From contig JABLXJ010000054.1 of NCBI GenBank assembly GCA_013178125.1, positions 62,001 to 126,000 on the forward strand: DNA of 64,000 nucleotides, written 5' to 3'. Shown here one piece after another: positions 33,802 through 42,565 of this stretch. The position numbers were made by a program, and so were the translations under genes. A model generated the notes under the pieces. It had not been told where the DNA came from, ran no database searches, and was given only the letters and a program-made list of their open reading frames with translations. This DNA is from Bacillota bacterium. GTDB lineage: Bacteria > Bacillota > SHA-98 > Ch115 > JABLXJ01. How positions within the stretch are numbered: the stretch's first letter is position 1; each line of letters begins with the position of its first letter.

Positions 33802-33823
33802 AGAGCATCTCCCTCTCCCTTCT

Positions 33824-34318
33824 CTATTTTAAAACCTTGAAACGTTGAATACATCTCGCCGCATCCTGGTCATATTCACACGCGGCCTCGCAGCCTGCCG
33901 CCCTGCAGATGGCCTCGTTTACCACGCGCGTGTGCTCACAATAGCGCGGATAGATGCGGTAGCCTGCCGCCCTCATATGGGAAAGCGCGGGGCACCTGTT
34001 GATCTTCAGAATCAACTCGTCCCCGGTCCTCGTTATCTCAAAATCCGGCTCCCCGGTCCCGCTTTGCCCCGGGCTCCTTGAGGCCTGCGGCTCGAAAACG
34101 CCCCTCAAGTATTCCTCCAGCGCCGGGAGGCCCTTCCTCTTCAACTTTTCAATGAGCGGCTGGTAACAGCTCAGGGCGACCCTCCGCCAGTACTCCTTGA
34201 GGGCCTCATACCCGAGCTCTCTTTCCATGAATTCGAAGGCAAGGCTCAGGCCGCCGTAGAAATCCTTGTGGAGATATTCGAGATTCTTGGACTCAAGTTT
34301 CAATTGTTGGACCGGCAA
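33824..34318 (-). CDS. Uncharacterised Cys-containing protein, paralogue of the downstream gene
   Basis: About 165 residues from a TTG at 34318 that has GGGGGTGG five nt upstream; a TTG at 34339 is possible but lacks an SD. Helical first half (FYGGLSLAFEFMERELGYEA, LIEKLKRKGLPALEEYLRGV), a short Gly/Ser linker, then ITRTGDELILKINRCPALSH, RIYPRYCEHTRVVNEAIC and CEYDQDAARCIQRFKVLK. Cys spacing parallels the gene 22 nt downstream, consistent with a duplication whose products may form a heterodimer. No function is recognised; a small-molecule hydrolase or metal-binding role is only a guess. Confidence 0.7.
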   Translation of the reverse strand: MPVQQLKLESKNLEYLHKDFYGGLSLAFEFMERELGYEALKEYWRRVALSCYQPLIEKLKRKGLPALEEYLRGVFEPQASRSPGQSGTGEPDFEITRTGDELILKINRCPALSHMRAAGYRIYPRYCEHTRVVNEAICRAAGCEAACEYDQDAARCIQRFKVLK

Positions 34319-34427
34319 TGTATCCACCCCCTGAATCAAATCAATAATACTTTTACAGCTCCCTGACTTCAGCCGCGAAAGCTACGCTATTAATCCCTGT
34401 AACATTGCAATTGCAACATATTTCATT

Positions 34428-35849
34428 TCACTTAGGCTCATTATCATCTACTATCTTCGCCGGGTTCAATATCAAATTGGGATCAAATGCCCGTTTTATC
34501 CTACGTATGAGCTCAATCTGTGCATCATCCAACACCATAGATAGATGTTTCTTCCGTTTAGACCCTATCCCGTGCTCCCCGCTTATAGTTCCTCCAAACT
34601 CCTTCGCAAAGCTATAGAGCTCCCTAAGAGCTTGGGGAAGCATCCCCTCCCACCGGGCATCTGACATCTCATCCTTGAGGAAGGTAGCATGGATATTCCC
34701 ATCTCCTGCATGACCAAAAGAGATGATCCTCACATTGAATTTGGAGGATATCTCAGCTATCGCCCTCATCATCTTCGGTATTTCGCTTATCGGCACTACT
34801 ACATCTTCCATGCAAAAACCAGAGCTCAGCGCCTTCACCGCTTCAGCTATCGCCTTTCTCGCTCTCCACACCTTCTCTTGAGTATTTTTGTTGTCAGCGA
34901 CAAACACCTCAAGGGCTCCATTCTCCTGACACAGCTTCCCTATAGCCTCATATTCACTCTCCAGGTCTTCCTTGTTATTCCCATCTACCTCTATTATCAG
35001 GTGGGCTTCAGCATGATCATAAGGCAGCTTGGTCCCTAAATACTCCTCAGCAAGCATTAGAGATGCCTTATCCATAAACTCTATGGATGTCGGGATGACG
35101 CGCCTGCTGGTCATTATCTTCGGCACCATGGCTATGGCCGCATCCATAGAGTTAAATGGCACAAGCAGGTCCATCTTGTACTTCGGAAGGGGGATAAGCT
35201 TGAGAATTATCTTGGTAATGATCCCCAGAGTGCCTTCGGAACCTACCAGGAGGTGTATAAAATCATACCCGGTAACATCCTTTACCCTCTTACCCCCGAA
35301 GAAGGTTATCTCTCCGGTGGGGAGCACAACCTCAAGGCCATAGATGTATCTACCGGTGGTCCCATACTTTATGGCTTTATTGCCCCCGGCATTCTCAGCA
35401 ACGTTCCCGCCTATAAATGAGCTCTCACTGCTGCAAGGGTCTCCCGCATAGAGGAACCCCTTGTTTGCAGCGACCCGCTGCACCTCGTTGGTTATAACCG
35501 CGGGTTCAACAGTCATCATGAGGTTTTCCTCATCTATTTCGAGTATCCTATTCATCCGCTCCAGGGATAAAACTATCCCCCCACATACAGGTATAGCACC
35601 ACCTGAGAGTCCTGTCCCGGCACCGCGAGGGGTTACGGGGATGTGGTATTCATTCGCAAGCCTCATTATCTGGGATATCTCTTCTGCATCCTTCGGTTTT
35701 ACCACTACTTCGGGGAGTCTACCGGGCTTTGGTATGCTCTCATCGCAGGCATATACCTTGAGCTTCTCCTCATCGAGTACGATGAAATGCTCCCCCACTA
35801 TAGCTTTGAGTTTATCTATAACCTGAGGGGTCACAGGATTGTATTTCAT
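34428..35849 (-). CDS. FAD-linked 2-hydroxyacid dehydrogenase (GlcD/LctD type)
   Basis: FAD-containing oxidation of lactate, glycolate or a similar 2-hydroxyacid. About 473 residues. FAD-binding PCMH domain with VTPRGAGTGLSGGAIPVCGG, YAGDPCSSESSFIGGNVAEN and GSEGTLGIITKIILKLIP; C-terminal domain with SFGHAGDGNIHATF and GTISGEHGIGSKRKKHL, which carry conserved His residues. ATG at 35849 has AGGAG eleven nt upstream; the frame extends to a GTG at 35858 too close to the SD. It lies directly after the fused EtfBA gene, matching the LctD/EtfAB lactate dehydrogenase pairing of acetogens. Codon choice is more AT-rich than in flanking operons. Confidence 0.92.
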   Translation of the reverse strand: MKYNPVTPQVIDKLKAIVGEHFIVLDEEKLKVYACDESIPKPGRLPEVVVKPKDAEEISQIMRLANEYHIPVTPRGAGTGLSGGAIPVCGGIVLSLERMNRILEIDEENLMMTVEPAVITNEVQRVAANKGFLYAGDPCSSESSFIGGNVAENAGGNKAIKYGTTGRYIYGLEVVLPTGEITFFGGKRVKDVTGYDFIHLLVGSEGTLGIITKIILKLIPLPKYKMDLLVPFNSMDAAIAMVPKIMTSRRVIPTSIEFMDKASLMLAEEYLGTKLPYDHAEAHLIIEVDGNNKEDLESEYEAIGKLCQENGALEVFVADNKNTQEKVWRARKAIAEAVKALSSGFCMEDVVVPISEIPKMMRAIAEISSKFNVRIISFGHAGDGNIHATFLKDEMSDARWEGMLPQALRELYSFAKEFGGTISGEHGIGSKRKKHLSMVLDDAQIELIRRIKRAFDPNLILNPAKIVDDNEPK

Positions 35850-35891
35850 TGGTCCCACTGCTCCTTAGCTATCTCTCATATGCTTCTCTCA

Positions 35892-37946
35892 CTACTTATA
35901 GCTACCCTTGAGCTTTTCTATCAGAAGGGGAACGATGTCGAAGAGGTTGCCCACTATCCCGAAGTCTGCAACCTTAAATATCGGGGCGTCGGGGTCCTTG
36001 TTTATAGCAACAACAAGCTCGGAGGTCTGCATCCCGGCTATATGCTGGACGCTCCCTGATACTCCGATAGCCATATAGAGCTTCGGGGATACCGTCTTGC
36101 CGCTCAGGCCAACCTGGTGAGAATACGATATCCAACCCTGGTCTACGACGGCCCTTGATGCGCCTACCCCTGCTTTTGCTCCTGTTCCCTCCCTGAACAA
36201 GCTCGAAAGCTCATATATGAGCCGGAAGTTCTCCCCTCTTGTGATGCCTCTCCCCCCGGAGATGACGATATCCGCATCCTGGATGTTAACCTCATCTAGA
36301 GCATCCTTTATCAGCTCTACGAACCTAACCCTGGAGTCAAGCATCGCCTTTAATATACTTTGGGCCTTCTGAGGGCTTTTATCATCTAATCCTTCGCCGG
36401 TTATGCCGATATGGATGATCTCCCCGCCTCTTGTAGTATCCCGCGACGCAGGTCCGACAGTCCTCGGCCTGAAGGTCGCCATCTGGGGCCTTGCCTCGGG
36501 GGTCTTTATAGTGGCCATGACGTTTCCACCTATGGCGGGTCGCGTCTGGAGCAGAAGCCCGCTTTCCCGATCTATATCCAACTCGGTGCAATCAGCCGTA
36601 AGGCCTGTCCTGAGCCTTGCTGCCAGAGCCGGCATCAGGGTCCTTCCCATGCTCGTTGCCCCTGCTATCAGAATCTCAGGCATATAGGTTCTTGTGAGAA
36701 ACTCGAGGATATTGAGATACGGCTCAACGAGAAAGTGTTCAAGCCCGGGATGATCTACAATGAAGAGTCTATCCGCGCCTCTATATATAACCTCTTCGGC
36801 GTCATCTATGTTATATCCGATTAAGACGCAGCCGAGGTATGCATGGAGTTTGTCAGCGAGGTCTCTCCCCTTGTTAAGGAGCTCAAATGTGACCTCATGA
36901 ATAGCGCCATCGCGTGCCTCGCCGAGAACCCAAAGTCCTTTATCCTGGGAAGTTACAGATTTTGAGGCATCCAGACTCTGAAAGGGAAAATGAGCAATTG
37001 TATGACTCGGGGCCTCAGGTATCTCCCTGTCAGTTGCAAGATCCGATCTTAAAGTTGTCTTTCCATTCTCCCGGAAGATAGCCCTATCCTCAAGAAATTC
37101 TAATAAAGACTTTATGCATTCCTCGGGGCTGTGCTCAGAGGTCTTCAGAATCCGGCCGTTCCTTGTTATCTTAGGGTAGAACACCTTCACAACCCTGGTG
37201 GGCGACCCTGCAAGCCCTGTCATAGTTTCATGAACGCCGATATCCTGTGGAGACCATACAGGTACCTGCACGCTCTTTGCCCGTATCTTCCCCGACAGGG
37301 TGGGCATCCTCGGATCGTTTATCTCTTTCACCACGGTAAGGAGGATAGGGAGGGTAGCCTCTACTATCTCGTAGCCGCTCTCTACGATCCTCCTCAGACG
37401 AATCAGATATTTATTCTGTTTTGGCATCGAGCTTACAGTGGTCTCTGTATCAACTGATCCCTCGCCAACTCCGGGCGCAATAGATTCCAGGGGAGAAACA
37501 GACTCTATCCTCGAGACATAGGTGACGAATGGAAGACCAAGCATCACAGCCACCTCAGGGCCAACCTGTCCGGTCTCTCCATCTGTCGCCCGCTCTCCGG
37601 CAAGGATTATATCAGGGCAGCCGATCTTCTTTATCGCCGAGGCCAGTGCATAGGATGTGGCTAAGGTATCAGAGCCTCCAAACTTTCTATCGCTCAGTAG
37701 TATTCCATCATCCGCCCCCATAGCTACGGCCTCTCGTATAGCCTCTATTGCCCGGGGAGGGCCCATGCTCAGGACGGTGACCTTACCTCCAAACCTCTCA
37801 CGCAGGAGGAGGGCTTCCTCGAGGGCATGGAGGTCGAGGGGGTTTATGATGGCACCTACCCCCTCCCTGATCATCGTCCCTGTAGCCTCGTCCATCTTCA
37901 CTTCGTTGGTGTCAGGCACTTGCTTTATGAGAACGAGAAAATTCAA
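35892..37946 (-). CDS. Fused electron-transfer flavoprotein EtfB-EtfA
   Basis: A single chain of about 684 residues joining both ETF subunits, normally separate genes. EtfB occupies about 1-290 (NFLVLIKQVPDTNEVKMDEA; AGERATDGETGQVGPEVAVM). After a linker, EtfA occupies about 336-684 with FAD motifs SGGRGITRGENFRLIYELS, GASRAVVDQGWISYSHQVGL, GKTVSPKLYMAIGVSGSVQH and ADFGIVGNLFDIVPLL. No ferredoxin-type Cys cluster is seen. The start is set at TTG 37946, with a perfect AGGAGG eight nt upstream; the ATG at 37970 has no SD. Should accept electrons from the GlcD-type enzyme that follows. Fused ETFs are known in some archaea; here it is unusual. Confidence 0.9.
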   Translation of the reverse strand: MNFLVLIKQVPDTNEVKMDEATGTMIREGVGAIINPLDLHALEEALLLRERFGGKVTVLSMGPPRAIEAIREAVAMGADDGILLSDRKFGGSDTLATSYALASAIKKIGCPDIILAGERATDGETGQVGPEVAVMLGLPFVTYVSRIESVSPLESIAPGVGEGSVDTETTVSSMPKQNKYLIRLRRIVESGYEIVEATLPILLTVVKEINDPRMPTLSGKIRAKSVQVPVWSPQDIGVHETMTGLAGSPTRVVKVFYPKITRNGRILKTSEHSPEECIKSLLEFLEDRAIFRENGKTTLRSDLATDREIPEAPSHTIAHFPFQSLDASKSVTSQDKGLWVLGEARDGAIHEVTFELLNKGRDLADKLHAYLGCVLIGYNIDDAEEVIYRGADRLFIVDHPGLEHFLVEPYLNILEFLTRTYMPEILIAGATSMGRTLMPALAARLRTGLTADCTELDIDRESGLLLQTRPAIGGNVMATIKTPEARPQMATFRPRTVGPASRDTTRGGEIIHIGITGEGLDDKSPQKAQSILKAMLDSRVRFVELIKDALDEVNIQDADIVISGGRGITRGENFRLIYELSSLFREGTGAKAGVGASRAVVDQGWISYSHQVGLSGKTVSPKLYMAIGVSGSVQHIAGMQTSELVVAINKDPDAPIFKVADFGIVGNLFDIVPLLIEKLKGSYK

Positions 37947-37984
37947 AGCGCAATCCTCCTCAGGCGGCATAAACGCTAATAAAA

Positions 37985-39127
37985 TTAGTCCAGTAATTTC
38001 TTGCCCATATCATCCACAGTCAAAATTGCCTTGCGTATATTAGCTACATTTCCATCAAACGGCGCACTTTTCACCGCGGGATCTTGGGCTACTAACTCAG
38101 CGAGATGAGATATCTCAGCCTCAGAGATACCACATAAGCCAAGCTGACCAAGAGTTACAGGGAGTCCGAGCTCCTTCTTAAGAAATATAAGGTAATCATT
38201 AACCTCTGTAAGCGAACGCCCTTCGAGTACCTGCTGGACGGCAAGGCCAAAAGCCACCTTTTCCCCGTGAAGGCTCGCACTCGATGCCTTAAAATGGCTC
38301 ATACAATTATAAATAGAGTGACCAACTGCTAACCGGCAAGCGTCGCCGGCAAGTCCACTAATAAGTCCAGTTAACATAATTACCGCATCAATGATACGTT
38401 CAAGGGTCTCCGTTACTTCACCGCGCCCTGCGTCTTCTAGTGCCTGCCTGCCAAGCTCACGAAACATCCTGTTACATAGATCCGTAAGAGCCAGAGCGCT
38501 CCTAATCGATGCGCTGTCCTCACCGGTGATCTTGACATTAAGCGGCACCTCATACCATTTAGCGAGGGCATCCCCTATACCTGCAGCAAGATACCTAACA
38601 GGGGCATCACATAATATCCGCGAGTCTACTATTGCGACGACAGGACTACGCCTCAGGCTGATGCTTCCCTCAAAAATTCCCTCGTCAGAGTAGCTTACGG
38701 AAACTGACGACCAGGCCGCGCATGTTGCCGCTATAGTCGGCACAGTGATTACGGGTCTCCAAGTTACATCACCGACGGCCTTGACGCAATCAAGGGCCCG
38801 TCCGCCACCAACGCCAACCACCAAATCATACCTTCCAGCCTCGACCTTGTCGGCGTATCGCTTGATCATGTTTTGCGAACAATAACCTGAAAACTCTTCA
38901 ACATCAAAGCTCACCTTTGCTACTTCGAAGGAAGCCTGCATTTTAGCTAGGGCGGCTCCGAGAGCTCTCCTACCCCCTATCACCAGGGCGCGTGAACCAT
39001 ATCGAGCCACGTAATCCCCTATTCTTTCTATCGCCCCGACCCCACGTGCGAATTCATTAGGCGCAACCTTGGCATTAAACACTTCAATACACCTCCTGCA
39101 TGATTCTGAGCTAAACTTATTCTCCAT
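37985..39127 (-). CDS. Iron-containing alcohol/glycerol dehydrogenase-like protein
   Basis: 380 residues of the GldA branch of group III metal-dependent dehydrogenases. NAD site VVGVGGGRALDCVKAVGD and TVPTIAATCAAWSSVSVSYS; metal ligands in AAGIGDALAKWYE (Asp), LAVGHSIYNCMSHF (His) and SASLHGEKVAFGLAV (His). It should oxidise a polyol or secondary alcohol, or reduce the ketone, with NAD. Its start lies 4 nt after the MalG-type permease stop, and it precedes the fused ETF gene, so it is firmly in the transporter operon. The substrate is probably what the importer delivers or its derivative. Confidence 0.87.
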   Translation of the reverse strand: MENKFSSESCRRCIEVFNAKVAPNEFARGVGAIERIGDYVARYGSRALVIGGRRALGAALAKMQASFEVAKVSFDVEEFSGYCSQNMIKRYADKVEAGRYDLVVGVGGGRALDCVKAVGDVTWRPVITVPTIAATCAAWSSVSVSYSDEGIFEGSISLRRSPVVAIVDSRILCDAPVRYLAAGIGDALAKWYEVPLNVKITGEDSASIRSALALTDLCNRMFRELGRQALEDAGRGEVTETLERIIDAVIMLTGLISGLAGDACRLAVGHSIYNCMSHFKASSASLHGEKVAFGLAVQQVLEGRSLTEVNDYLIFLKKELGLPVTLGQLGLCGISEAEISHLAELVAQDPAVKSAPFDGNVANIRKAILTVDDMGKKLLD

Positions 39128-39131
39128 CCAC

Positions 39132-39962
39132 CTACTCTTTAATTGCGCCCATGACTAACCCTGCGGCTACCCTCCTTTGAGCTACCAAATATACCAGCAT
39201 GGGGGGTACCACGCTGAGCAAAGTGGCTGCCATCACTAGATTCCATTGTATCGTCGTTTCGCCAAGTAAGCGGTATATTCCAACGGTAACGGGCATCTTC
39301 GATGTATCGGTAATCAGGATCAGTGGTATGATAAATTGCGCCCACCCCAGGATGAAGGTGGTCATAAACGCAGATACAAGCCCCGGCACAGCGAGCGGCA
39401 ATAAGATCCTAATAATCGCCTGCAATCTAGTGCAGCCATCGACCATAGCAGCTTCATCGAGACTGCTTGAGATGGTGTCAAAGTACCCCTTCAAAAGCAA
39501 TATCGGAAAGGGTAGCCCTGTTGCCGCCGCAGTAACAAATACCGCAGCATATGTGTTGATCGCGTTTAATTTCGCGGCCATGACGAAGACGGGTACTAGC
39601 AATATGATAAGAGGTATCATCTGAGTTACCATAACGCCAAATAGAAAAACCTGGCGCCCGGAAAACTTAAACCTCGACAAGGCATACGCCGCTGGGGTGG
39701 CTACAGCCAAGATAATACAACTGACACCGATACTGTATATAAACGAATTAGTTAATTGTCTGCCTAGAGGTATCACCTTCCACATATCAACAAAATTCTT
39801 CCAATGAAAATAGACCGGAATCATAAGTTGTGCCCCTAGTTTGCTCTCCGGGGTAAGCGCCGCAATCACAGCTGAGTAGACGGGAAGTAAGAGGTATATT
39901 ACGAATGCAATCGCCCCTATGTGAATAAGAATCCTACCCACTCTAGTCTTCATACGCGTCAC
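39132..39962 (-). CDS. Carbohydrate ABC transporter permease (MalG type)
   Basis: Inner-membrane permease of the CUT1 family, about 277 residues, six membrane spans. The conserved EAA loop is EAAMVDGCTRLQAIIRILLP followed by LAVPGLVSAFMTTFILGWAQ. The start is uncertain: GTG at 39962 has GGGGG eight nt upstream, while ATG at 39953 and GTG at 39971 are in frame. It works with the permease and binding protein just upstream; no ATPase gene is in the operon, so a shared MsmK-like ATPase is expected elsewhere. Confidence 0.92.
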   Translation of the reverse strand: MTRMKTRVGRILIHIGAIAFVIYLLLPVYSAVIAALTPESKLGAQLMIPVYFHWKNFVDMWKVIPLGRQLTNSFIYSIGVSCIILAVATPAAYALSRFKFSGRQVFLFGVMVTQMIPLIILLVPVFVMAAKLNAINTYAAVFVTAAATGLPFPILLLKGYFDTISSSLDEAAMVDGCTRLQAIIRILLPLAVPGLVSAFMTTFILGWAQFIIPLILITDTSKMPVTVGIYRLLGETTIQWNLVMAATLLSVVPPMLVYLVAQRRVAAGLVMGAIKE

Positions 39963-40026
39963 TGTTTTCACCCCCGTGGCACTCTTGCACCGGACAACGC
40001 CCCCCGCCCTTTTCTCAATCCCGCGA

Positions 40027-40935
40027 TCATGATGCTTCCCTCCGCTCGAGCTTAAAGTAGGCGTAATTAACTATAAGCAAAATGATAAGGCCGATTACCG
40101 CCATAGCGCTTGCTGTTCCCAAATCATTGCTTAAGAACGCCTTCTTATAGATGGCTATGGACAAGACTGAGGTTACATTTAATGGGCCCCCACCAGTCAA
40201 TGCGTAAATCATGTCGAAGATAATCACTGTCCACGTAACCATTATCAAGGTAACAGCTGAAAGTATAGGCCTAATACTTGGAATAGTAACAAATAAAAGC
40301 TTCTGCAGGGGACCCGCCCCATCAAGTTCGGCGGCTTCAAATAGCTCTTGTGGCACGGATTGCAAGGCCCCCAAAATAGCTACAGTGGCAAATGGGGTGC
40401 CCCTCCAGATTCTCATCATGATGACAGAAAGCATTGCATTTGAAGGGGATAAAAAATCTATAGGGGTACTGAGTAACCTCAACCGGAGCAGAAGTCCATT
40501 GGCTATCCCGTACCAAGGGTGTAAGAACCACCCCCATATGACGCCCACAAGATTCTCGGGAATCAACCACGGGACGAGCACGAGCGCCCTGAGCAAGCCT
40601 CGTAATTTCAGATCTTGATTCAGGAGCAAGGCACCTATTAGGCTAAGTATGATTATCCCCGGGACGCACACAATCACTAGAATTCCAGTCCGCGCCAAGG
40701 TAGAGCCAAATTCCGGCGTCAAAAGACCTAAATAATTATCAAACCCAACATAGCTCACGAATCCGAGCAATGTCGCCTTGCTAAACGAAAAGCGTATAGC
40801 TTCGGTTAAGGGATATAAATAGATGAGGCAAAAAAGAAATCCTGCCGGCAAAATGTAAAAGTATGGTGAAAGCTGCCTCAACCATGTAGAGTTTTTCAGT
40901 CCCCTGATATCCTCGCCCACAGGTTTTGTATACAC
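40027..40935 (-). CDS. Carbohydrate ABC transporter permease (MalF type)
   Basis: CUT1 permease of about 302 residues with six membrane spans. EAA loop: EAAELDGAGPLQKLLFVTIP, then the usual TIIFDMIYALTGGGPLNVT near the C-terminus. An earlier in-frame GTG at 40953 overlaps the ribosome binding site GGAGGTGG, so GTG at 40935 (8 nt spacing) is the likelier start. Forms the channel with the MalG-type gene 64 nt downstream. Confidence 0.92.
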   Translation of the reverse strand: MYTKPVGEDIRGLKNSTWLRQLSPYFYILPAGFLFCLIYLYPLTEAIRFSFSKATLLGFVSYVGFDNYLGLLTPEFGSTLARTGILVIVCVPGIIILSLIGALLLNQDLKLRGLLRALVLVPWLIPENLVGVIWGWFLHPWYGIANGLLLRLRLLSTPIDFLSPSNAMLSVIMMRIWRGTPFATVAILGALQSVPQELFEAAELDGAGPLQKLLFVTIPSIRPILSAVTLIMVTWTVIIFDMIYALTGGGPLNVTSVLSIAIYKKAFLSNDLGTASAMAVIGLIILLIVNYAYFKLERREAS

Positions 40936-41028
40936 GCTTTTTACCACCTCCACGTCTACCTAACCCCTAGAGAAGTGAGACGATGTTCCCGAATAAACCA
41001 AAAAGAAATATAGTTTAAAGCCATCACC

Positions 41029-41072
41029 GGCGTTAGGGAAAGGGAAACTCCGATCCTCCCTTCCCTAACGCC
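41029..41072 (-). terminator. Long hairpin between binding-protein and permease genes
   Basis: GGCGTTAGGGAA(A)GGGA pairs with TCCCTTCCCTAACGCC: 16 pairs with one bulged A, at 41029-41045 and 41057-41072. It lies after the binding-protein stop and before the MalF start. No T-run; probably a partial terminator or mRNA-stabilising stem that raises binding-protein output. Confidence 0.7.
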
Positions 41073-41127
41073 AGTATCCTATACAGCCCTGCCACTGTTT
41101 AATTCCCTTATGGTAACCCTGCACCCA

Positions 41128-42402
41128 TTACTTTTTTAATTTCCTGGCTAACCTGGCTGCGTTTGATAATGCCTCTTGAGGGGTTAGCACCCCGGCGATG
41201 GCCCTTTGAATGTTTTCATTCAGCCCGCCCTCACCATCTCTGATGGCAGTTAGGTCGGGAGTCTTAGGATAAGAAAAGCCCTTCTGGACCTGCTGAATGA
41301 ACGGCTGCCAATACCACTTCTTAAACTCCGGCATCGAATATTCCCCGGTCTGGGCAGGAACGGTGCCATACGCGACGTCATGTTTATACTGCCACTCGGG
41401 GCGTACTAAGAAACTCAGAAGCTTCCAGGCTTCCTTCGGGTGCTTTGTATGCGCGGAAACCACCCAGCAGTCGTTTCCGAGAATACTATAGTTGCCCTTT
41501 TTCCCTTTGGGTAACGTGGAAATTCCTATTGGGCTCTTTTCCTTGTTCGAAAAGTCAAAGGTCTGCTCCAAAATGGGGAGAAACCAGGGTCCGTCATTAT
41601 ACACCATTGCAATTTTGCCATCTCTGAAGAGCGGACGCAGGTCACCACGGTTGTATTGTATAACATTTGGCTGGGTTGCCTTGGATTTATTCAAGTCAAC
41701 AAGGTACTGTAACGCCTCCACGCCATCGGGTCCGTCAAATAGCGGATCACCTTCATCATCCAACATTCCGCGTCCGCTGTTTGAGTGGTAGATAACGGCC
41801 CACTGATCGTAAATGAACGGGTCCGCCTTTCCGGACATCCCGAGTCCCCAAACCTTTGTATTCCGGGAAATCTTTATGGCGTAATCTTTGAGTTCATCCC
41901 ATGTCTGTGGGGGAACGTCTGGGGCAAACCCCGCCTTTGCGAATACATCTTTATGCCAGTATAAAGCTAAGGCGGCTACAGCAGTGGGTACACCATAAAT
42001 GTGACCTTTCCATGAGGCCGCCTTCCATAATGCTTCGGGTATACGAGCCTTAAGATCCTGATCCAGCAAGTCGTCCAAAGGTTCCACAAGCTTTTGATCA
42101 GCGTACTGAGGTATACCCGGGTACCAGGCCATATATACATCGGGGTCGGTCTTGGTGGCCCACATTACTGCCAGTCGGGAGAAATACTCTACCCATCCAA
42201 GGTCTACTATCTCAACCTTGATGTTAGGGTTCTCCTTCATAAAGGCAGCAATCGCTGGTTCAAGGAAAGCCCTTGCCGTACTCGGTGTTCCGGGCCGCAT
42301 TACTTTAAGCGTTATCTCTCCAGATGCAAATGCATTAGCGGCGCCCACTATGAGGGTTGCAATCACCAGAAGTACCAGAGACGAAACTATTCTTTTCCTC
42401 AT
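41128..42402 (-). CDS. Carbohydrate ABC transporter substrate-binding protein (family 1)
   Basis: Extracytoplasmic solute receptor of about 424 residues. Signal peptide: RKRIVSSLVLLVIATLIVGA with cleavage near AFASGEI. The mature part starts ITLKVMRPGTPSTARAFLEP and contains VDLGWVEYFSRLAVMWATKT, FDFSNKEKSPIGISTLPKGK and ILGNDCWVVSAHTKHPKEAW, typical of CUT1 receptors. ATG at 42402 follows AAAGGAG at 8 nt and is preferred to 42423. Precedes the two permeases; probably the most expressed gene of the operon. Confidence 0.92.
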   Translation of the reverse strand: MRKRIVSSLVLLVIATLIVGAANAFASGEITLKVMRPGTPSTARAFLEPAIAAFMKENPNIKVEIVDLGWVEYFSRLAVMWATKTDPDVYMAWYPGIPQYADQKLVEPLDDLLDQDLKARIPEALWKAASWKGHIYGVPTAVAALALYWHKDVFAKAGFAPDVPPQTWDELKDYAIKISRNTKVWGLGMSGKADPFIYDQWAVIYHSNSGRGMLDDEGDPLFDGPDGVEALQYLVDLNKSKATQPNVIQYNRGDLRPLFRDGKIAMVYNDGPWFLPILEQTFDFSNKEKSPIGISTLPKGKKGNYSILGNDCWVVSAHTKHPKEAWKLLSFLVRPEWQYKHDVAYGTVPAQTGEYSMPEFKKWYWQPFIQQVQKGFSYPKTPDLTAIRDGEGGLNENIQRAIAGVLTPQEALSNAARLARKLKK

Positions 42403-42476
42403 TGTCCAGTCTCCTTTCTTCATGACGTTACTTATACATCAGCAACGTCAAGATTTTATGTGAGTTTGTTCTGGGT

Positions 42477-42536
42477 GGCGTATTCTCTTTTTTAGACCCT
42501 ATGCCTGCCTTTCTTGCCCAAACTAGAGAATACGCC
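42477..42536. repeat. Perfect 12-bp inverted repeat with 36-nt loop
   Basis: GGCGTATTCTCT (42477-42488) and AGAGAATACGCC (42525-42536), between the DapA-family gene and the binding-protein gene. On the minus-strand transcript it forms a long-loop stem containing AAAAAA. May be an mRNA processing or attenuation element. Confidence 0.75.
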
Positions 42537-42565
42537 GCCTACAGTTTAAGTTCTTTCTACACGAG

